NCBI GenBank assembly: GCA_002747255.1
Contig: PDUC01000028.1
Location: 45,515 to 109,514, forward strand
Direction of reading: 5' to 3'
DNA length: 64,000 nt
Source: Acidobacteriota bacterium
GTDB taxonomy: Bacteria > Acidobacteriota > Holophagae > Acanthopleuribacterales > Acanthopleuribacteraceae
In this document: positions 35,824 through 45,710 of the stretch, one piece after another
How the letters are laid out: every line of letters begins with the position of its first letter
How positions within the stretch are numbered: position 1 is the stretch's first letter
Translations under genes and position numbers: made by a program
The notes under the pieces: model-generated
Databases searched by the model: none
Told to the model about the DNA's origin: nothing
The model's input: only the letters and a program-made list of their open reading frames with translations

Positions 35824-38367
35824 TTAATAGAAGTACTTCACCAGACCGGGATAGGCGTGATAGATTGCGTCGCATTTGGGGCGAATTCTAACGTTCAGGC
35901 CTTGAACCCCGTGACCGGACAGCGAGATAAACCCCTGATACTTGGCAATTTTATCCTGGTATTGTTCAACGAATTTGAGCTCCTCGGTCTTAATGGTATT
36001 TTCAGAAACGCGATAGAGCAGCTCAACGGTCACTTGTTGTTCTTGACAGGATCCCAAGTGAACGTAAACATCGCTATTCACTTCATTGCCGGCAGTGAGG
36101 TCAGCACTGCCCAGGTCACTGATGACATCCTTGACGTAAACTTCAGACCAGACCGCTTTCAAGCTCTTCAACTTGGATGATAAATCCTTGAGAAAAGCGT
36201 AATTGTCGGATTCTACCTTGGCTAGATCGGTTATTTCAGGTCGGTAGAACTGGCGGTAATAATCCCTCAACATGCGGTGCATGTTGAAGTCTTTACCGAC
36301 AGTGGCGATGGCGTGTTTCATTCGCTTGACCCATTCTTCCGAATAGCCGTTACCGCTGTAACTGTAGTAGATTTCCGTAATTTCGTCTTCAATGAGGTCG
36401 TAGATCTGGTTGGCTTCAACAACACGGCGCATATCGAGATTGTCATAACCCTCGCCTGCGTTGATGGACCAGCCGTTCATGCCGTCGTAGCATTCCGGCC
36501 ACCATCCGTCGGGGACACTCAAGTTAAGGACACCGTTCATCCCGGCCTTCATTCCGGAGGTACCGCTTGCTTCAAGGGGTTTAATGGGGGTGTTTAACCA
36601 GACATCGACACCCTGAACCAGATACTGTGCCACTTCAATACTGTAGTCTTCAATAAAAATAAAGCGGTCTTCAACGCCGTATTTCCTGCCAAATTCGATA
36701 ATTTCCTTAATCAGGTTCTTACCTGTACCATCCGCGGGATGGGCTTTTCCGGCAAACACAAACTGAACGGGCTTGTGGGGATCCTTGAGAATGCGGACCA
36801 ATCGCTCCTTATCCTGTAAAATCAGGTTGGCTCTTTTGTACGAGGCAAATCGTCTGGCAAAACCAATGGTCAGATACTCGGGATTGAGTACCTTGCGTGC
36901 TTCGCCAATCTGCTTAATGGAAGCGCCGCTCTCCTGCAGAGCCTCGACTCTTTTTTCTCTGACGTAGGAGATAAGCTGGTTTTTCGTACGCTTATGAGCT
37001 TCCCAGACCTCGGTATCCGGCATACTGGCAATTTTTTTCCAGATGCGCCCCTGCTGAGCCTTGTGAATGTAATCGGGACCCACGTAACGGTCAAAGAGAT
37101 AGGTAATTTCGGTGCTGAGCCAGGTCAATAAATGCACACCGTTGGTGACGTAATCAATGGGAACCTCTCTGGGGTCGAGCATGGGATAGAGTGCTTTCCA
37201 CATGCTTCTGGAAACTTCACCGTGCAGTTTGGAAACGCCGTTACTGAAGCGTGAAAAAACCACCGCAAAGGCAGGCAGCCAGAAGTAATTAGAACCGTCA
37301 ATACGGCCGTACTTTAAAAATTCGTCAACTGAAACACCCAGTGCTTCAATATCGCGGGTCAAGTATTCCTTGATGAGATTGATTTCAAAATGTTCGTTAC
37401 CTTCCACAACAGGCGTGTGAGTTGTAAAAACCGTGGTGTACCGCACATACTGTTTGGCAACTTCAAAGCTCATTTTCTTTTTCTGAATCAGTTCGCGCAT
37501 TCGCTCGATAATCAGGAAAGCCGAATGACCTTCATTTAAATGATAGATTCTGGGTTCGATGGTCAACAGGGAAAGCGCGATTTGTGAGCCCACACCCAGC
37601 AGGATTTCCTGTTCCAGACGGCGTTTTCGGTCGGATACGTAGAGGTGATCGGTAATACCGCGAGCGTAAACGGAGTTTTCGGGAAGGTTGGTGTCCAGCA
37701 GGTACAGGGGCACTTTACCCACATCGATACACCAGATTTTGACGTGCAAATCAAAATCCTTTATTTTCATTTTAAACTTCAGCGACTTCCCTTTGTCATC
37801 TTTCACTTCTCTAATGGGCTTCAGGAACCAGTTGTTTTCCTTGTATTTTTCTTCCTGATAGCCTTGATGATTGATTTTTTGACTGAAGTAGCCGTATTTG
37901 TACAGCAGGCCGACACCCACCATGGGGAATCCGATATCCGAGGCGGCTTTCAAGTGATCCCCTGAGAGCACGCCCAGCCCACCTGAATAGAGTGGCAGTG
38001 ATTCGTGCAGCCCGTATTCCATAGACAGGTAAGCTATTACATCCTTGCGTCCCAGCAGGCTGGCCTTGCTTTCATTTTTCTCGTAGGTTGAGCGAAAACC
38101 CATGTACTGAGTGAATTTCTCGTAAACCTTCTCCATTTCATAGAGAAAACCATTGTCTTCGGACAAATCAATCAGTTTCTGGGTGTCCATTTCGTGAAAG
38201 AGCGCGACCGGATTCTTTTGCACCCTCTGGTAACAATGGGCATCCATTCTGCGGTAAAGTCTGCCGGCATCTTTATCCCATGTGGCCCAGACGTTAAAAG
38301 ACATATTGTATAAAGGCATCAGCTTTTTGGGTATTTTCGGCCTGACGTAAAAGTTTCTGAATTCCAT
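35824..38367 (-). CDS. glgP: Alpha-glucan phosphorylase (GT35)
   Basis: Releases glucose 1-phosphate from glycogen or maltodextrin. 847 residues. It belongs to the bacterial GlgP subfamily that begins with a distinct N-terminal domain (here about 95 residues) before AYLSMEYGLHESLPLYSGGLGVLSGDHLK. The HLNEGHSAFLI motif and the PLP-lysine region ASGTSGMKAGMNGVLNLS are present. The last 150 residues are an extra C-terminal beta region. No other glycogen genes are beside it. The ATG at 38367 follows GAGGTG. Confidence 0.94.
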   Translation of the reverse strand: MEFRNFYVRPKIPKKLMPLYNMSFNVWATWDKDAGRLYRRMDAHCYQRVQKNPVALFHEMDTQKLIDLSEDNGFLYEMEKVYEKFTQYMGFRSTYEKNESKASLLGRKDVIAYLSMEYGLHESLPLYSGGLGVLSGDHLKAASDIGFPMVGVGLLYKYGYFSQKINHQGYQEEKYKENNWFLKPIREVKDDKGKSLKFKMKIKDFDLHVKIWCIDVGKVPLYLLDTNLPENSVYARGITDHLYVSDRKRRLEQEILLGVGSQIALSLLTIEPRIYHLNEGHSAFLIIERMRELIQKKKMSFEVAKQYVRYTTVFTTHTPVVEGNEHFEINLIKEYLTRDIEALGVSVDEFLKYGRIDGSNYFWLPAFAVVFSRFSNGVSKLHGEVSRSMWKALYPMLDPREVPIDYVTNGVHLLTWLSTEITYLFDRYVGPDYIHKAQQGRIWKKIASMPDTEVWEAHKRTKNQLISYVREKRVEALQESGASIKQIGEARKVLNPEYLTIGFARRFASYKRANLILQDKERLVRILKDPHKPVQFVFAGKAHPADGTGKNLIKEIIEFGRKYGVEDRFIFIEDYSIEVAQYLVQGVDVWLNTPIKPLEASGTSGMKAGMNGVLNLSVPDGWWPECYDGMNGWSINAGEGYDNLDMRRVVEANQIYDLIEDEITEIYYSYSGNGYSEEWVKRMKHAIATVGKDFNMHRMLRDYYRQFYRPEITDLAKVESDNYAFLKDLSSKLKSLKAVWSEVYVKDVISDLGSADLTAGNEVNSDVYVHLGSCQEQQVTVELLYRVSENTIKTEELKFVEQYQDKIAKYQGFISLSGHGVQGLNVRIRPKCDAIYHAYPGLVKYFY

Positions 38368-38866
38368 TGTTACACCTCGTTGTTTCCTTATTCCAGGAAT
38401 CGTGAAAAAAATCGCGATTCCGCCATTGTGAAGGCCTAAGATAGCTTATTGAAAGGTGCTGGTCAACGATTATGAACGGAAGCCAACGCTGAGTGCTGAT
38501 TTTGAAGGCTAACACATGGAAAATTGATCAGGAGCCAACCGCATTTTCACGCTTCGCAGCCATTTGAGTCGCGGCAGGCCTTCCATTTCACGCTACCCCG
38601 CAGATGCCATCTTTCGTTGAAGCGGAGGGTTCCTGACCAGTCGATAATCCAAAAAAAAATCGCCCTTTCTGGCCTCGATGAGCGCCAGTATCCCAAAAGG
38701 CACCATCAAAAAAGACAGGGCTTTGCCCTGTTTGATGTTGTCCCTTCGGGATAATTGAGTCCCGAAGGGATACTGTGTAAGAAAAACGGAAGCGCTCTGC
38801 CTGAACAAAAGGCCGTTTTTCTCAGGCGTTTTGCTTCAATCTGCCTGCTATGTCACCTGCTGTTTG
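38368..38866. other. Intergenic region with two hairpins downstream of the surface-protein gene
   Basis: About 500 bases. On the minus strand, just after the 38867 gene, lies a stem AAAAACGG/CCGTTTTT (38782-38789 with 38813-38820), a plausible terminator. Next is a perfect 11-bp repeat TCCCTTCGGGA/TCCCGAAGGGA (38741-38751 with 38760-38770), and beside it ACAGGGC/GCCCTGT. The remainder toward glgP holds its promoter; no gene was recognised. Confidence 0.55.
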
Positions 38867-40273
38867 CTATTGCACCTTTTTGACTTCTCTTTGAAGTACT
38901 CTTACTTGCGCGTCGAGTTTTTCAATGCGCTCGTGGAGCTGCTGAATGTAGATATGGGCTTTTTCCAGCTCTTCGAGCATGCCTCTGCGCTGCTGACCCA
39001 GTTCGACTGCTTCACGGCCATCTTCCAAAATTTCAGGTGCCGGAACAGCGGGCAGACGTTGTTCGCTCCACATGGTTTGCGCGTGCTCTGCAATACTCTC
39101 CAGATTGGCATCCTTACCAAGGGTTCGTTTGGCGTGGATTTGTCCACCACGCTGGTAAATAGAGCCATCGACATCGAGTTTTCCCTTTGGCGTTCGCGTT
39201 CCTATCCCGACGTTGTTCTCAAAAACAACGTTATCCCCGTCGTCATTGCTGAACATCATCGTACTATCCGACGTGTCGTAATAAATTTTTCCTACCGGAG
39301 TTACTGTTTGATCTGGTTCAACGACATCGAATTCAATCATTGCGTGTTTGTTTTCCGGAACGGCAAGTGCCAAATAAGCGTTACCATCGGTGGATTTCAC
39401 TTCCATGACCGTTTGAAAATCGTCGGTGACAGTCAGGGTGGGGAGATGGATGGTAAAAGAAGCTCCACCTACTACCTGCCAGTCAAATTTCCCCGCTTCA
39501 ATGTAGTGATACGGTATAACACCATCAGCATCCTGGAATCGAATGCGCCCCAAGCTGCTGCTATTGTTTGGTGGATTGAACGTTATCCAGGGAGGCCTGG
39601 TTCCAGTCGTCTCCAGTGTAAGTGCATCGTTTGTGCCTTCACCGGTAATTTCAACATAGTTATTGTCAAGATAAACGCGGTCCCCATCGTCCTGCCACAC
39701 ACTGCCTGAGGCAATGGGTTCACCTGTCCAGGTACCAGCATTATTGATGACTTCACCGTAACCCTCAATGGAATAGGAAATGGCTGACACATCGAAAGAA
39801 CTGATGTTGTTGACCAGGTAATTGGCACATTCGGCTAGGTAGTTTGCATCCAGATTGACCGTCCTGCTCAGGGAGGCTTTGAGACTCTTCAGTGCATCAC
39901 CTGAACTGGGTGAAATGGCAACGGCTTCCCGTTGAGGATTGAGAGGACGGGGTGCTTTCCAGACAGGTTGACCGTCCGCGTAGACCTGAACGAAGAGTTC
40001 AGCCCGTCTGACCAGGTTCCCGGGCAGGGGTTCACCGGTTGAACCCAGGATCAGGAAGCGCCGCTCCTGAACGCGCCAGACCTTTTCTGCCACTTCCTCA
40101 AAAACGGGTTCACCGCCAGGTGTTACAAAATAGGCAACTTCCACATAGTCTGTTGTTTCAGGGAACAACGCCTCTTCCACATCCGCACTAAAAACGACGG
40201 GTATCACTCTGGCCTCTTGTGCCAAACTGAACACACAGCTCAATATCAATAGCATTCCTGCAGTCTTTTTCAT
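38867..40273 (-). CDS. Secreted fibre-like surface protein
   Basis: A 468-residue exported protein of unknown role. Signal peptide MKKTAGMLLILSCVFSLAQ. The middle is beta-rich with many Gly, Asn and Asp residues. Near residue 365 is NVGIGTRTPKGKLDVDGSIY, a repeat found in trimeric tail-fibre and adhesin-like proteins, often before an intramolecular chaperone-type end. The last 60 residues (AVELGQQRRGMLEEL and onward) form a heptad-like coiled coil. This suggests a trimeric, fibrous surface protein. The next gene upstream (40360) is also secreted. The ATG at 40273 has AGGAGA upstream. Confidence 0.7.
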   Translation of the reverse strand: MKKTAGMLLILSCVFSLAQEARVIPVVFSADVEEALFPETTDYVEVAYFVTPGGEPVFEEVAEKVWRVQERRFLILGSTGEPLPGNLVRRAELFVQVYADGQPVWKAPRPLNPQREAVAISPSSGDALKSLKASLSRTVNLDANYLAECANYLVNNISSFDVSAISYSIEGYGEVINNAGTWTGEPIASGSVWQDDGDRVYLDNNYVEITGEGTNDALTLETTGTRPPWITFNPPNNSSSLGRIRFQDADGVIPYHYIEAGKFDWQVVGGASFTIHLPTLTVTDDFQTVMEVKSTDGNAYLALAVPENKHAMIEFDVVEPDQTVTPVGKIYYDTSDSTMMFSNDDGDNVVFENNVGIGTRTPKGKLDVDGSIYQRGGQIHAKRTLGKDANLESIAEHAQTMWSEQRLPAVPAPEILEDGREAVELGQQRRGMLEELEKAHIYIQQLHERIEKLDAQVRVLQREVKKVQ

Positions 40274-40359
40274 CCTTGTCTCCTAATGTAATCGTTATTA
40301 TCCTTGTAAAGTTCATGAACGGCCGCCTCCAAGAGACCGACGCAACCCATACGCTGCCC

Positions 40360-41040
40360 TCAGTTGGGCATGCAGTTGGTCAGTTCAACCAGGTCCATGA
40401 CATCGATCACAGCGGTTGAACCGTTGAAGTTATAAGCGGCATCCGAACTCAGCCAAAGCGAGCATGCAGTATGCAAGTCCAGACCAGGCCATACCGGAAT
40501 GGTGATGTTGAGGCTGCTTCCGGTTTGAAAAGCCATCAGTTCCGGACCATCACCGTTCAAGGTGCCGTCATTCCACCACTTGGAAGCCAGCGTACCGGTA
40601 TTCTGCAGGCTGACTTCACCAGACGTACTGCTGGACGCACCCGAGAACACCAATTTTCCCACAATGTAATCCTGATTGGGCGTATCGCCCGCGGCCCAGC
40701 CGGCCAGAATGAGATTACCCGAAACAACCACCTGCGACGCGTTGGTACCGACCACCTTGAAAGGCCAGGACGCACTGACGGTGCCCGAAAGAGCACGAGC
40801 GTACCAGGTTTGCGCACCCGAAGCCAATGTCAGGTGAACTTCAGCACCGTTCAAGCCCGCCGGTTCACCTGAACCTCCGGAAAGTCCGGTCACATCGGCC
40901 CGCACCTCGACTAGTTGAGCCGCGCCGTTACATAAAGTGCCCCCGGCTTCCAGATGAACCATAGCCTGACCCGTGACACCGGTTTGAGCCCGGCACAGCA
41001 AGCCTGCCATGGCAAAAAGAACGCTTAAAAATAGTTTCAT
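40360..41040 (-). CDS. Secreted protein with dockerin-like C-terminus
   Basis: A 226-residue exported protein. Signal peptide MKLFLSVLFAMAGLLCRAQ. The body of about 150 residues is beta-rich, in the style of cohesin-like or carbohydrate-related beta sandwiches, but I cannot assign a family. The C-terminus NFNGSTAVIDVMDLVELTNC resembles one half of a dockerin or EF-hand repeat (Asn-x-Asn, then Asp-x-x-Asp-Leu), though two calcium positions are altered. Two cysteines near the ends may pair. The ATG at 41040 was chosen since GGAGG sits six bases before it. Likely co-transcribed with the 38867 gene. Confidence 0.6.
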   Translation of the reverse strand: MKLFLSVLFAMAGLLCRAQTGVTGQAMVHLEAGGTLCNGAAQLVEVRADVTGLSGGSGEPAGLNGAEVHLTLASGAQTWYARALSGTVSASWPFKVVGTNASQVVVSGNLILAGWAAGDTPNQDYIVGKLVFSGASSSTSGEVSLQNTGTLASKWWNDGTLNGDGPELMAFQTGSSLNITIPVWPGLDLHTACSLWLSSDAAYNFNGSTAVIDVMDLVELTNCMPN

Positions 41041-41569
41041 ATTCATCCTCCATTTGGTAACGTATCGGCATCAACGCATGGTCGGTAACCCGCGATTAAA
41101 ACCGCGAAGGATGCCTGTTCTATATAAACGGATTCAACTCTGCAGCTACAAAAGCAGAAACGAGTTAAAAAAGCAACTGTTTTTTTTTCAGCAGCCAAAA
41201 CGCATTTCAGCAAAAGGCATCCTGCTTATCTTTACGTCATCTTGACGCCTGCACTTTAACTGTTTTAAGAACAGGGGCACCTTGTTTCACCGCGTCCATA
41301 GCGCTTGCCTCACACCTGCTTCAAGATCCCAGTCCCTGTTTGGAAGGTAACGGCTCGACTGACTTCATCACTCGACTGACTTCATCAATAGATCCTTGAT
41401 GACGCGCGCACGCAGCACGGTGTCTCTAAGGATAGAGGCTCGCAGCTTCCGATAGCCCTTTTGCACAGCAAAAAGGCGCTAAAAACTCACAGGCAGCAGA
41501 CTCTTCACTCAGCGTGAACACCCAGAAGCACACGCTGAAAAGTCTCTTTAAAAAGGACAATTGGAGCCA
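41041..41569. other. Intergenic region with a 17-bp tandem repeat
   Basis: About 530 bases downstream of uppP and upstream of the 40360 gene. CTCGACTGACTTCATCA is repeated exactly twice in tandem (41354-41370, 41371-41387). An 8-bp inverted repeat TCAGCGTG/CACGCTGA (41509-41516 with 41531-41538) follows the uppP end and may be its weak terminator. No gene was recognised. Confidence 0.5.
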
Positions 41570-42361
41570 TTAGTTTGATGCGTTCACTAAAACTGTCACC
41601 AGTGCCAGAGCCAGGCAGTAATAGCCAAATAAAAAAAAGCGGTCTTTCTTGAGAATGTGGATCAGGAATTTCAGTGCCAGCAGACTGGTGAGAAAGGCAA
41701 AGACGAAGCCAGCGGCATAGGGCAGTAAGTGCCGGTGGACAGACTGAAGCTCCAGGTCGAATGCCATCAGCACTCCGGCTCCGGCAATGGCGGGAATGGC
41801 CATTAAAAACGAAAACCGGGCGGCCTCCTCTTTCTTCATTCCAATCAGGAGCCCCGCCATGATGGTCATACCCGACCTTGAAATGCCCGGCATAATGGCA
41901 AATGCCTGTGCGCATCCGATCATGACAACAGACCAGAATCCCAGTTGCTGAATGGTTTTAGTTTGGGATTCGGGAAGCCGCTTACCGAGCAACAGAACCG
42001 CGCCTGTCATAGCTAAAAAAGCGGCAACCCAGTACAGGTTATCGTGAATGGATTCCAGATGCGGTTTAACGGAAAACCCGACTACAACCGCGGGCAGCGT
42101 AGCCAGGATCAGCCACTTCAGCAGCGTGATGGACGGTTCGTCCCGTTTGAGAGGGACTTTAACCAGATGGACCACATCCTGGCGGTAGACGATGCAAATG
42201 GCAAACAGCGTTGCCAGGTGAATGAGAATGTCAAATTGAATGTCCGGTTCACTGAGACCCAGCCAGGCTCCGAATACCGCCAGGTGCCCGGAAGAGGAAA
42301 TGGGCAGAAACTCGGTTAGACCCTGAATGATCCCGAGCAGGATGGCAAGTAACAACGTCAT
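41570..42361 (-). CDS. uppP: Undecaprenyl-diphosphatase
   Basis: Membrane enzyme that recycles the lipid carrier for peptidoglycan and O-antigen synthesis; can confer bacitracin resistance. 263 residues, about eight hydrophobic helices. Family motifs EFLPISSSGHL (near residue 18) and PGISRSGMTI are intact. It lies about 150 bases after gcvPB and may be read from the same transcript or its own promoter. Confidence 0.95.
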   Translation of the reverse strand: MTLLLAILLGIIQGLTEFLPISSSGHLAVFGAWLGLSEPDIQFDILIHLATLFAICIVYRQDVVHLVKVPLKRDEPSITLLKWLILATLPAVVVGFSVKPHLESIHDNLYWVAAFLAMTGAVLLLGKRLPESQTKTIQQLGFWSVVMIGCAQAFAIMPGISRSGMTIMAGLLIGMKKEEAARFSFLMAIPAIAGAGVLMAFDLELQSVHRHLLPYAAGFVFAFLTSLLALKFLIHILKKDRFFLFGYYCLALALVTVLVNASN

Positions 42362-42509
42362 CCGCTTTCACCCGGTGTATCAGATGCTGACGGTGTAACA
42401 GATGCGGAACCCGTCCCGCCTGTTCCCGCATCAGCAGAAACAACAAGACCAACCCGGTTGCTGTCCGGAAGTGAAAGCACTCCTTCCGGACAGAGCCATG
42501 CCTTTCCAT

Positions 42510-43976
42510 TCATTCCGTGTCAGGAACCCATTTCAACACGGGTTTTCGGGCAGCCAGTGTTTCATCCAGACGACCGATGACTGTGGTTGTGGGGGCGGAA
42601 GTCACTTGTTCGGGCGATTCCATGGCCATTTTGGCGATATCCACCATGGCTGCGGCGAAACGCTCGATCTCTCCCCTGCTCTCTGTTTCGGTTGGCTCGA
42701 TCATTAAAGCGCCCGAAACAACCAGCGGGAAGTAAACCGTGGGAGGATGAAAACCAAAATCCAGCAGTTTCTTGGCAATATCCCTGGTACTCACTCCGTT
42801 TTCCATTTGGTACTTGTCGGTAAAGACCGTTTCATGCAGCGTTTCGGTTTCATAAGGCAGGTGATAATGGCCTTTAAGCAAGTGCCTCAGATAGTGGTTG
42901 TTGAGAACGGCATTTTCAGTGTGTTCCCTTAGACCTTTCGCGCCAAGCGAGAAGATCCACGACATGGCTCTCAGCATGACACCAAAGTGTCCCTGCCAGC
43001 CGTGGACGCGGCCAACCGAGCTCTCTTCGCAGTGGAATTCCAGTTCTCCACGCTCATTTTCCCTTATTCTGGGTCTGGGTAAATAGGCTGCCAGTTCCTC
43101 GGTGGCACAAACCGGACCGGAGCCGGGGCCGCCGCCGCCATGCGGTGTGGAAAAGGTTTTGTGCAAGTTGAGATGGAGAAGATCCACACCCATTTTACCG
43201 GGCTTGGCCTTGCCCACCAGGGCGTTCATGTTGGCACCATCCATGTAGAGGTAAGCGCCCTGCTGGTGCAGTTTCTCCGCAATCAGGTGGATATTGGATT
43301 CAAAAATTCCCAGGGTATTGGGATTGGTCAGCATCATGCCGGCGGTGTGATCGTCGATAGCTTCCTCCAGCGCCTGCATATCCACGCGTCCAGCGGCATT
43401 GGAAGCCACTTCTTTCACCCTGAACCCCGCCAGAGTTGCTGTGGCGGGATTGGTTCCATGGGCGGAATCCGGCACGAGAATGGTATCCCTGTTTTGTTGT
43501 CCCTTGGCTTTTAAAGCTCCGCGAATGGTCAGCAGGCCAGTAAACTCGCCATGTGCGCCAGCCGCGGGCTGGAGTGTGCAGGCCTGCAGACCGGTGATCT
43601 CGCACAGCTGTTTCTCCAGTTCGACAATCATTTTCAGCACACCCTGAATGTTTTTTGAAGCCGAGAGTGGGTGAATATGGGTAAACCCCGGAAGACCCGC
43701 TACCTTCTCATTAATGGAGGGGTTGTACTTCATGGTACAGGATCCGAGCGGGTACATACCCTGATTGACACCGAAGTTCCATTGACTCAACCGGGTGAAG
43801 TGCCGAACCACTTCCACTTCGGAAACCTGGGGAAAGGCTTTCAGGGAGGATCGTGTCATGTTCTCCCCGAGCGTTTGCGTGCAATCGACAGGCGGTACAT
43901 CCAGTTCGGGCATTATGCAGCCAATTTTTCCCTCTCTAGAGCGTTCAAAAATAAGACCTTCCTGTATACGAGTCAT
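42510..43976 (-). CDS. gcvPB: Glycine dehydrogenase (decarboxylating) subunit 2
   Basis: C-terminal half of the split P-protein of the glycine cleavage system; carries the PLP cofactor that decarboxylates glycine. 488 residues. The PLP-lysine motif LNLHKTFSTPHGGGGPGSGP is present, as is GSCTMKYNPSIN. It overlaps gcvPA by 4 bases. The split form (PA plus PB) is common in Firmicutes, archaea and several deep bacterial phyla, unlike the fused P-protein of most Proteobacteria. Confidence 0.96.
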   Translation of the reverse strand: MTRIQEGLIFERSREGKIGCIMPELDVPPVDCTQTLGENMTRSSLKAFPQVSEVEVVRHFTRLSQWNFGVNQGMYPLGSCTMKYNPSINEKVAGLPGFTHIHPLSASKNIQGVLKMIVELEKQLCEITGLQACTLQPAAGAHGEFTGLLTIRGALKAKGQQNRDTILVPDSAHGTNPATATLAGFRVKEVASNAAGRVDMQALEEAIDDHTAGMMLTNPNTLGIFESNIHLIAEKLHQQGAYLYMDGANMNALVGKAKPGKMGVDLLHLNLHKTFSTPHGGGGPGSGPVCATEELAAYLPRPRIRENERGELEFHCEESSVGRVHGWQGHFGVMLRAMSWIFSLGAKGLREHTENAVLNNHYLRHLLKGHYHLPYETETLHETVFTDKYQMENGVSTRDIAKKLLDFGFHPPTVYFPLVVSGALMIEPTETESRGEIERFAAAMVDIAKMAMESPEQVTSAPTTTVIGRLDETLAARKPVLKWVPDTE

Positions 43977-45313
43977 AGAACCGCCTCCATTTCACCTATA
44001 AACTCTTCCATCATCCCGCGTGTATGACACTCGGTAACATTGACGAGCAGTTCGTTCTCGCGATCGGCGAAAAACCTTCCCAAATCCAATCCGGCCTGAA
44101 TGCCTCTGGTCAGCATGTGATCGACCACCTGACTGGCCGGAACAGGCAGCTCAACCGTAAACTCGTTGAAAGTGGGCTGACTTAGATCGATTGTCACGCC
44201 GGGCAGTTTGGCGAGTCCGCGTTTGAGAAATTCGGCTTTGGCGTGATTCTGTTCCGCCAGTTCCCTGATCCCCTTTTGACCCATCAGTTCCAGGTAAATG
44301 GCGACCCGAAGCGTCATGAGACCCTGATTGGTGCAGATGTTACTGGTGGCCTTGGCCCGCCTGATATGCTGTTCACGCGCGTTGAGCGTCAACACAAAGG
44401 CTCTCTTGCCCTCTGAATCCAGTGTTTGGCCGCATAGACGACCCGGCATTTGCCTTTTGTACTTGTCTTTACAGGTGAAGATACCGCAATAGGGACCGCC
44501 AAACTGAAGCGGGATACCAAAACTCTGGGCTTCCCCTACGGCAATATCCACCCCAAATTCACCGGGCGGTTTCAGCAGCGCGAGGCTCAGGGCCTCCATG
44601 GTAACTGAAATCACCAGCGCCTTGTGTTCCTGAGCCAGGCTGACAATCTCACAAAGAGGTTCAACTTGACCCAGAAAATTGGGGTAGCCGCACAGAACAG
44701 CCACGGTCTCTTTGTCCAGCATTTGCTTGAGCGCGTCCAGATCGGTTGCGTTGTTCCTGAGAGGAACGGTCTCCATGTCCAGATCGAGGCTTTCGACATA
44801 GGTGTTCAGAACATCGCGGTAGTGGGGATGCAGACCACCGGAAACCAGCACTTTCTTTCTCTTCTTCTGAATGCGCAGGGCCATGAGTACCGCCTCGGCT
44901 GTACCCGTGGCACCATCGTAAACCGACGCATTGCTGACATCCATTCCCATGATATCCGCGATGAGCGTTTGAAATTCAAACAGGGCCTGCAGGGTTCCCT
45001 GGGAGACTTCCGGTTGATAGGGTGTGTAGGCTGTCAGGAACTCCTGTCTGGATGCAAGCGCATCGACGACAGAAGGGCAAAAATGCCGATAGGCACCGGC
45101 CCCGAGAAAGGAAACCCGGAACGGTTGGTTTTCCGACATTTTTTCCGAAAAATAGTTCAACACTTCCATTTCCGATTTGGCAGCGGGAAGGTCGAGTTCT
45201 TCTTTAAGGCGGAGATGTTCGGGTATGGATACAAAGAGATCGTCTAAAGACCTGGCACCCACCTCTTGAAGCATCTCCGCTCGATCTTTGGCACTGAGCG
45301 GAAGATATTTCAC
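43973..45313 (-). CDS. gcvPA: Glycine dehydrogenase (decarboxylating) subunit 1
   Basis: N-terminal half of the split P-protein, 446 residues. Typical segments are FLGAGAYRHFCPSVV, TPYQPEVSQGTLQALFEFQ and NASVYDGATGTAEA. It partners gcvPB and loads aminomethyl groups on the H-protein. Overlaps gcvH and gcvPB by four bases each. Confidence 0.96.
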   Translation of the reverse strand: MKYLPLSAKDRAEMLQEVGARSLDDLFVSIPEHLRLKEELDLPAAKSEMEVLNYFSEKMSENQPFRVSFLGAGAYRHFCPSVVDALASRQEFLTAYTPYQPEVSQGTLQALFEFQTLIADIMGMDVSNASVYDGATGTAEAVLMALRIQKKRKKVLVSGGLHPHYRDVLNTYVESLDLDMETVPLRNNATDLDALKQMLDKETVAVLCGYPNFLGQVEPLCEIVSLAQEHKALVISVTMEALSLALLKPPGEFGVDIAVGEAQSFGIPLQFGGPYCGIFTCKDKYKRQMPGRLCGQTLDSEGKRAFVLTLNAREQHIRRAKATSNICTNQGLMTLRVAIYLELMGQKGIRELAEQNHAKAEFLKRGLAKLPGVTIDLSQPTFNEFTVELPVPASQVVDHMLTRGIQAGLDLGRFFADRENELLVNVTECHTRGMMEEFIGEMEAVL

Positions 45314-45696
45314 TGAGACTCCTCTTGTACGAATTTTTCATAAGCATCAGCTGACATGAGCGATTCCAGCTGGGAGGGATCGCTGAGCTGTACTTTAACC
45401 ATCCAGCCGTTTTCCATGGGGCTTTTATTGACCAAATCGGGCTCGTCTTCCAGGTTCTCGTTAATTTCTGTCACTTCACAGTCTATGGGACTGAACATCT
45501 CGGAAACGGCCTTAACCGATTCAACTGAACCGAATTCTTCACCCATTTCAAAAGAATCGCCCAATTCCGGCAGTTCGACGAAGACTATGTCCCCAAGTTC
45601 ACTTTGCGCGTGATCGGTGATGCCTATAACCGCCTGATCACCATTGACCTGAATCCATTCGTGTTCTTTTGTAAAATACAATCCATCGACACTCAT
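45310..45696 (-). CDS. gcvH: Glycine cleavage system H protein
   Basis: Lipoyl carrier of the glycine cleavage complex, 128 residues. The lipoylated lysine is Lys62 in SVESVKAVSEMFSP. The ATG at 45696 was chosen (MSVDGLYFTKEHEW) because it starts the conserved fold and has GGAG upstream; six extra codons would otherwise be added. Second gene of the operon, 14 bases after gcvT. Confidence 0.97.
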   Translation of the reverse strand: MSVDGLYFTKEHEWIQVNGDQAVIGITDHAQSELGDIVFVELPELGDSFEMGEEFGSVESVKAVSEMFSPIDCEVTEINENLEDEPDLVNKSPMENGWMVKVQLSDPSQLESLMSADAYEKFVQEESQ

Positions 45697-45710
45697 TACC
45701 CTAACTCCTT

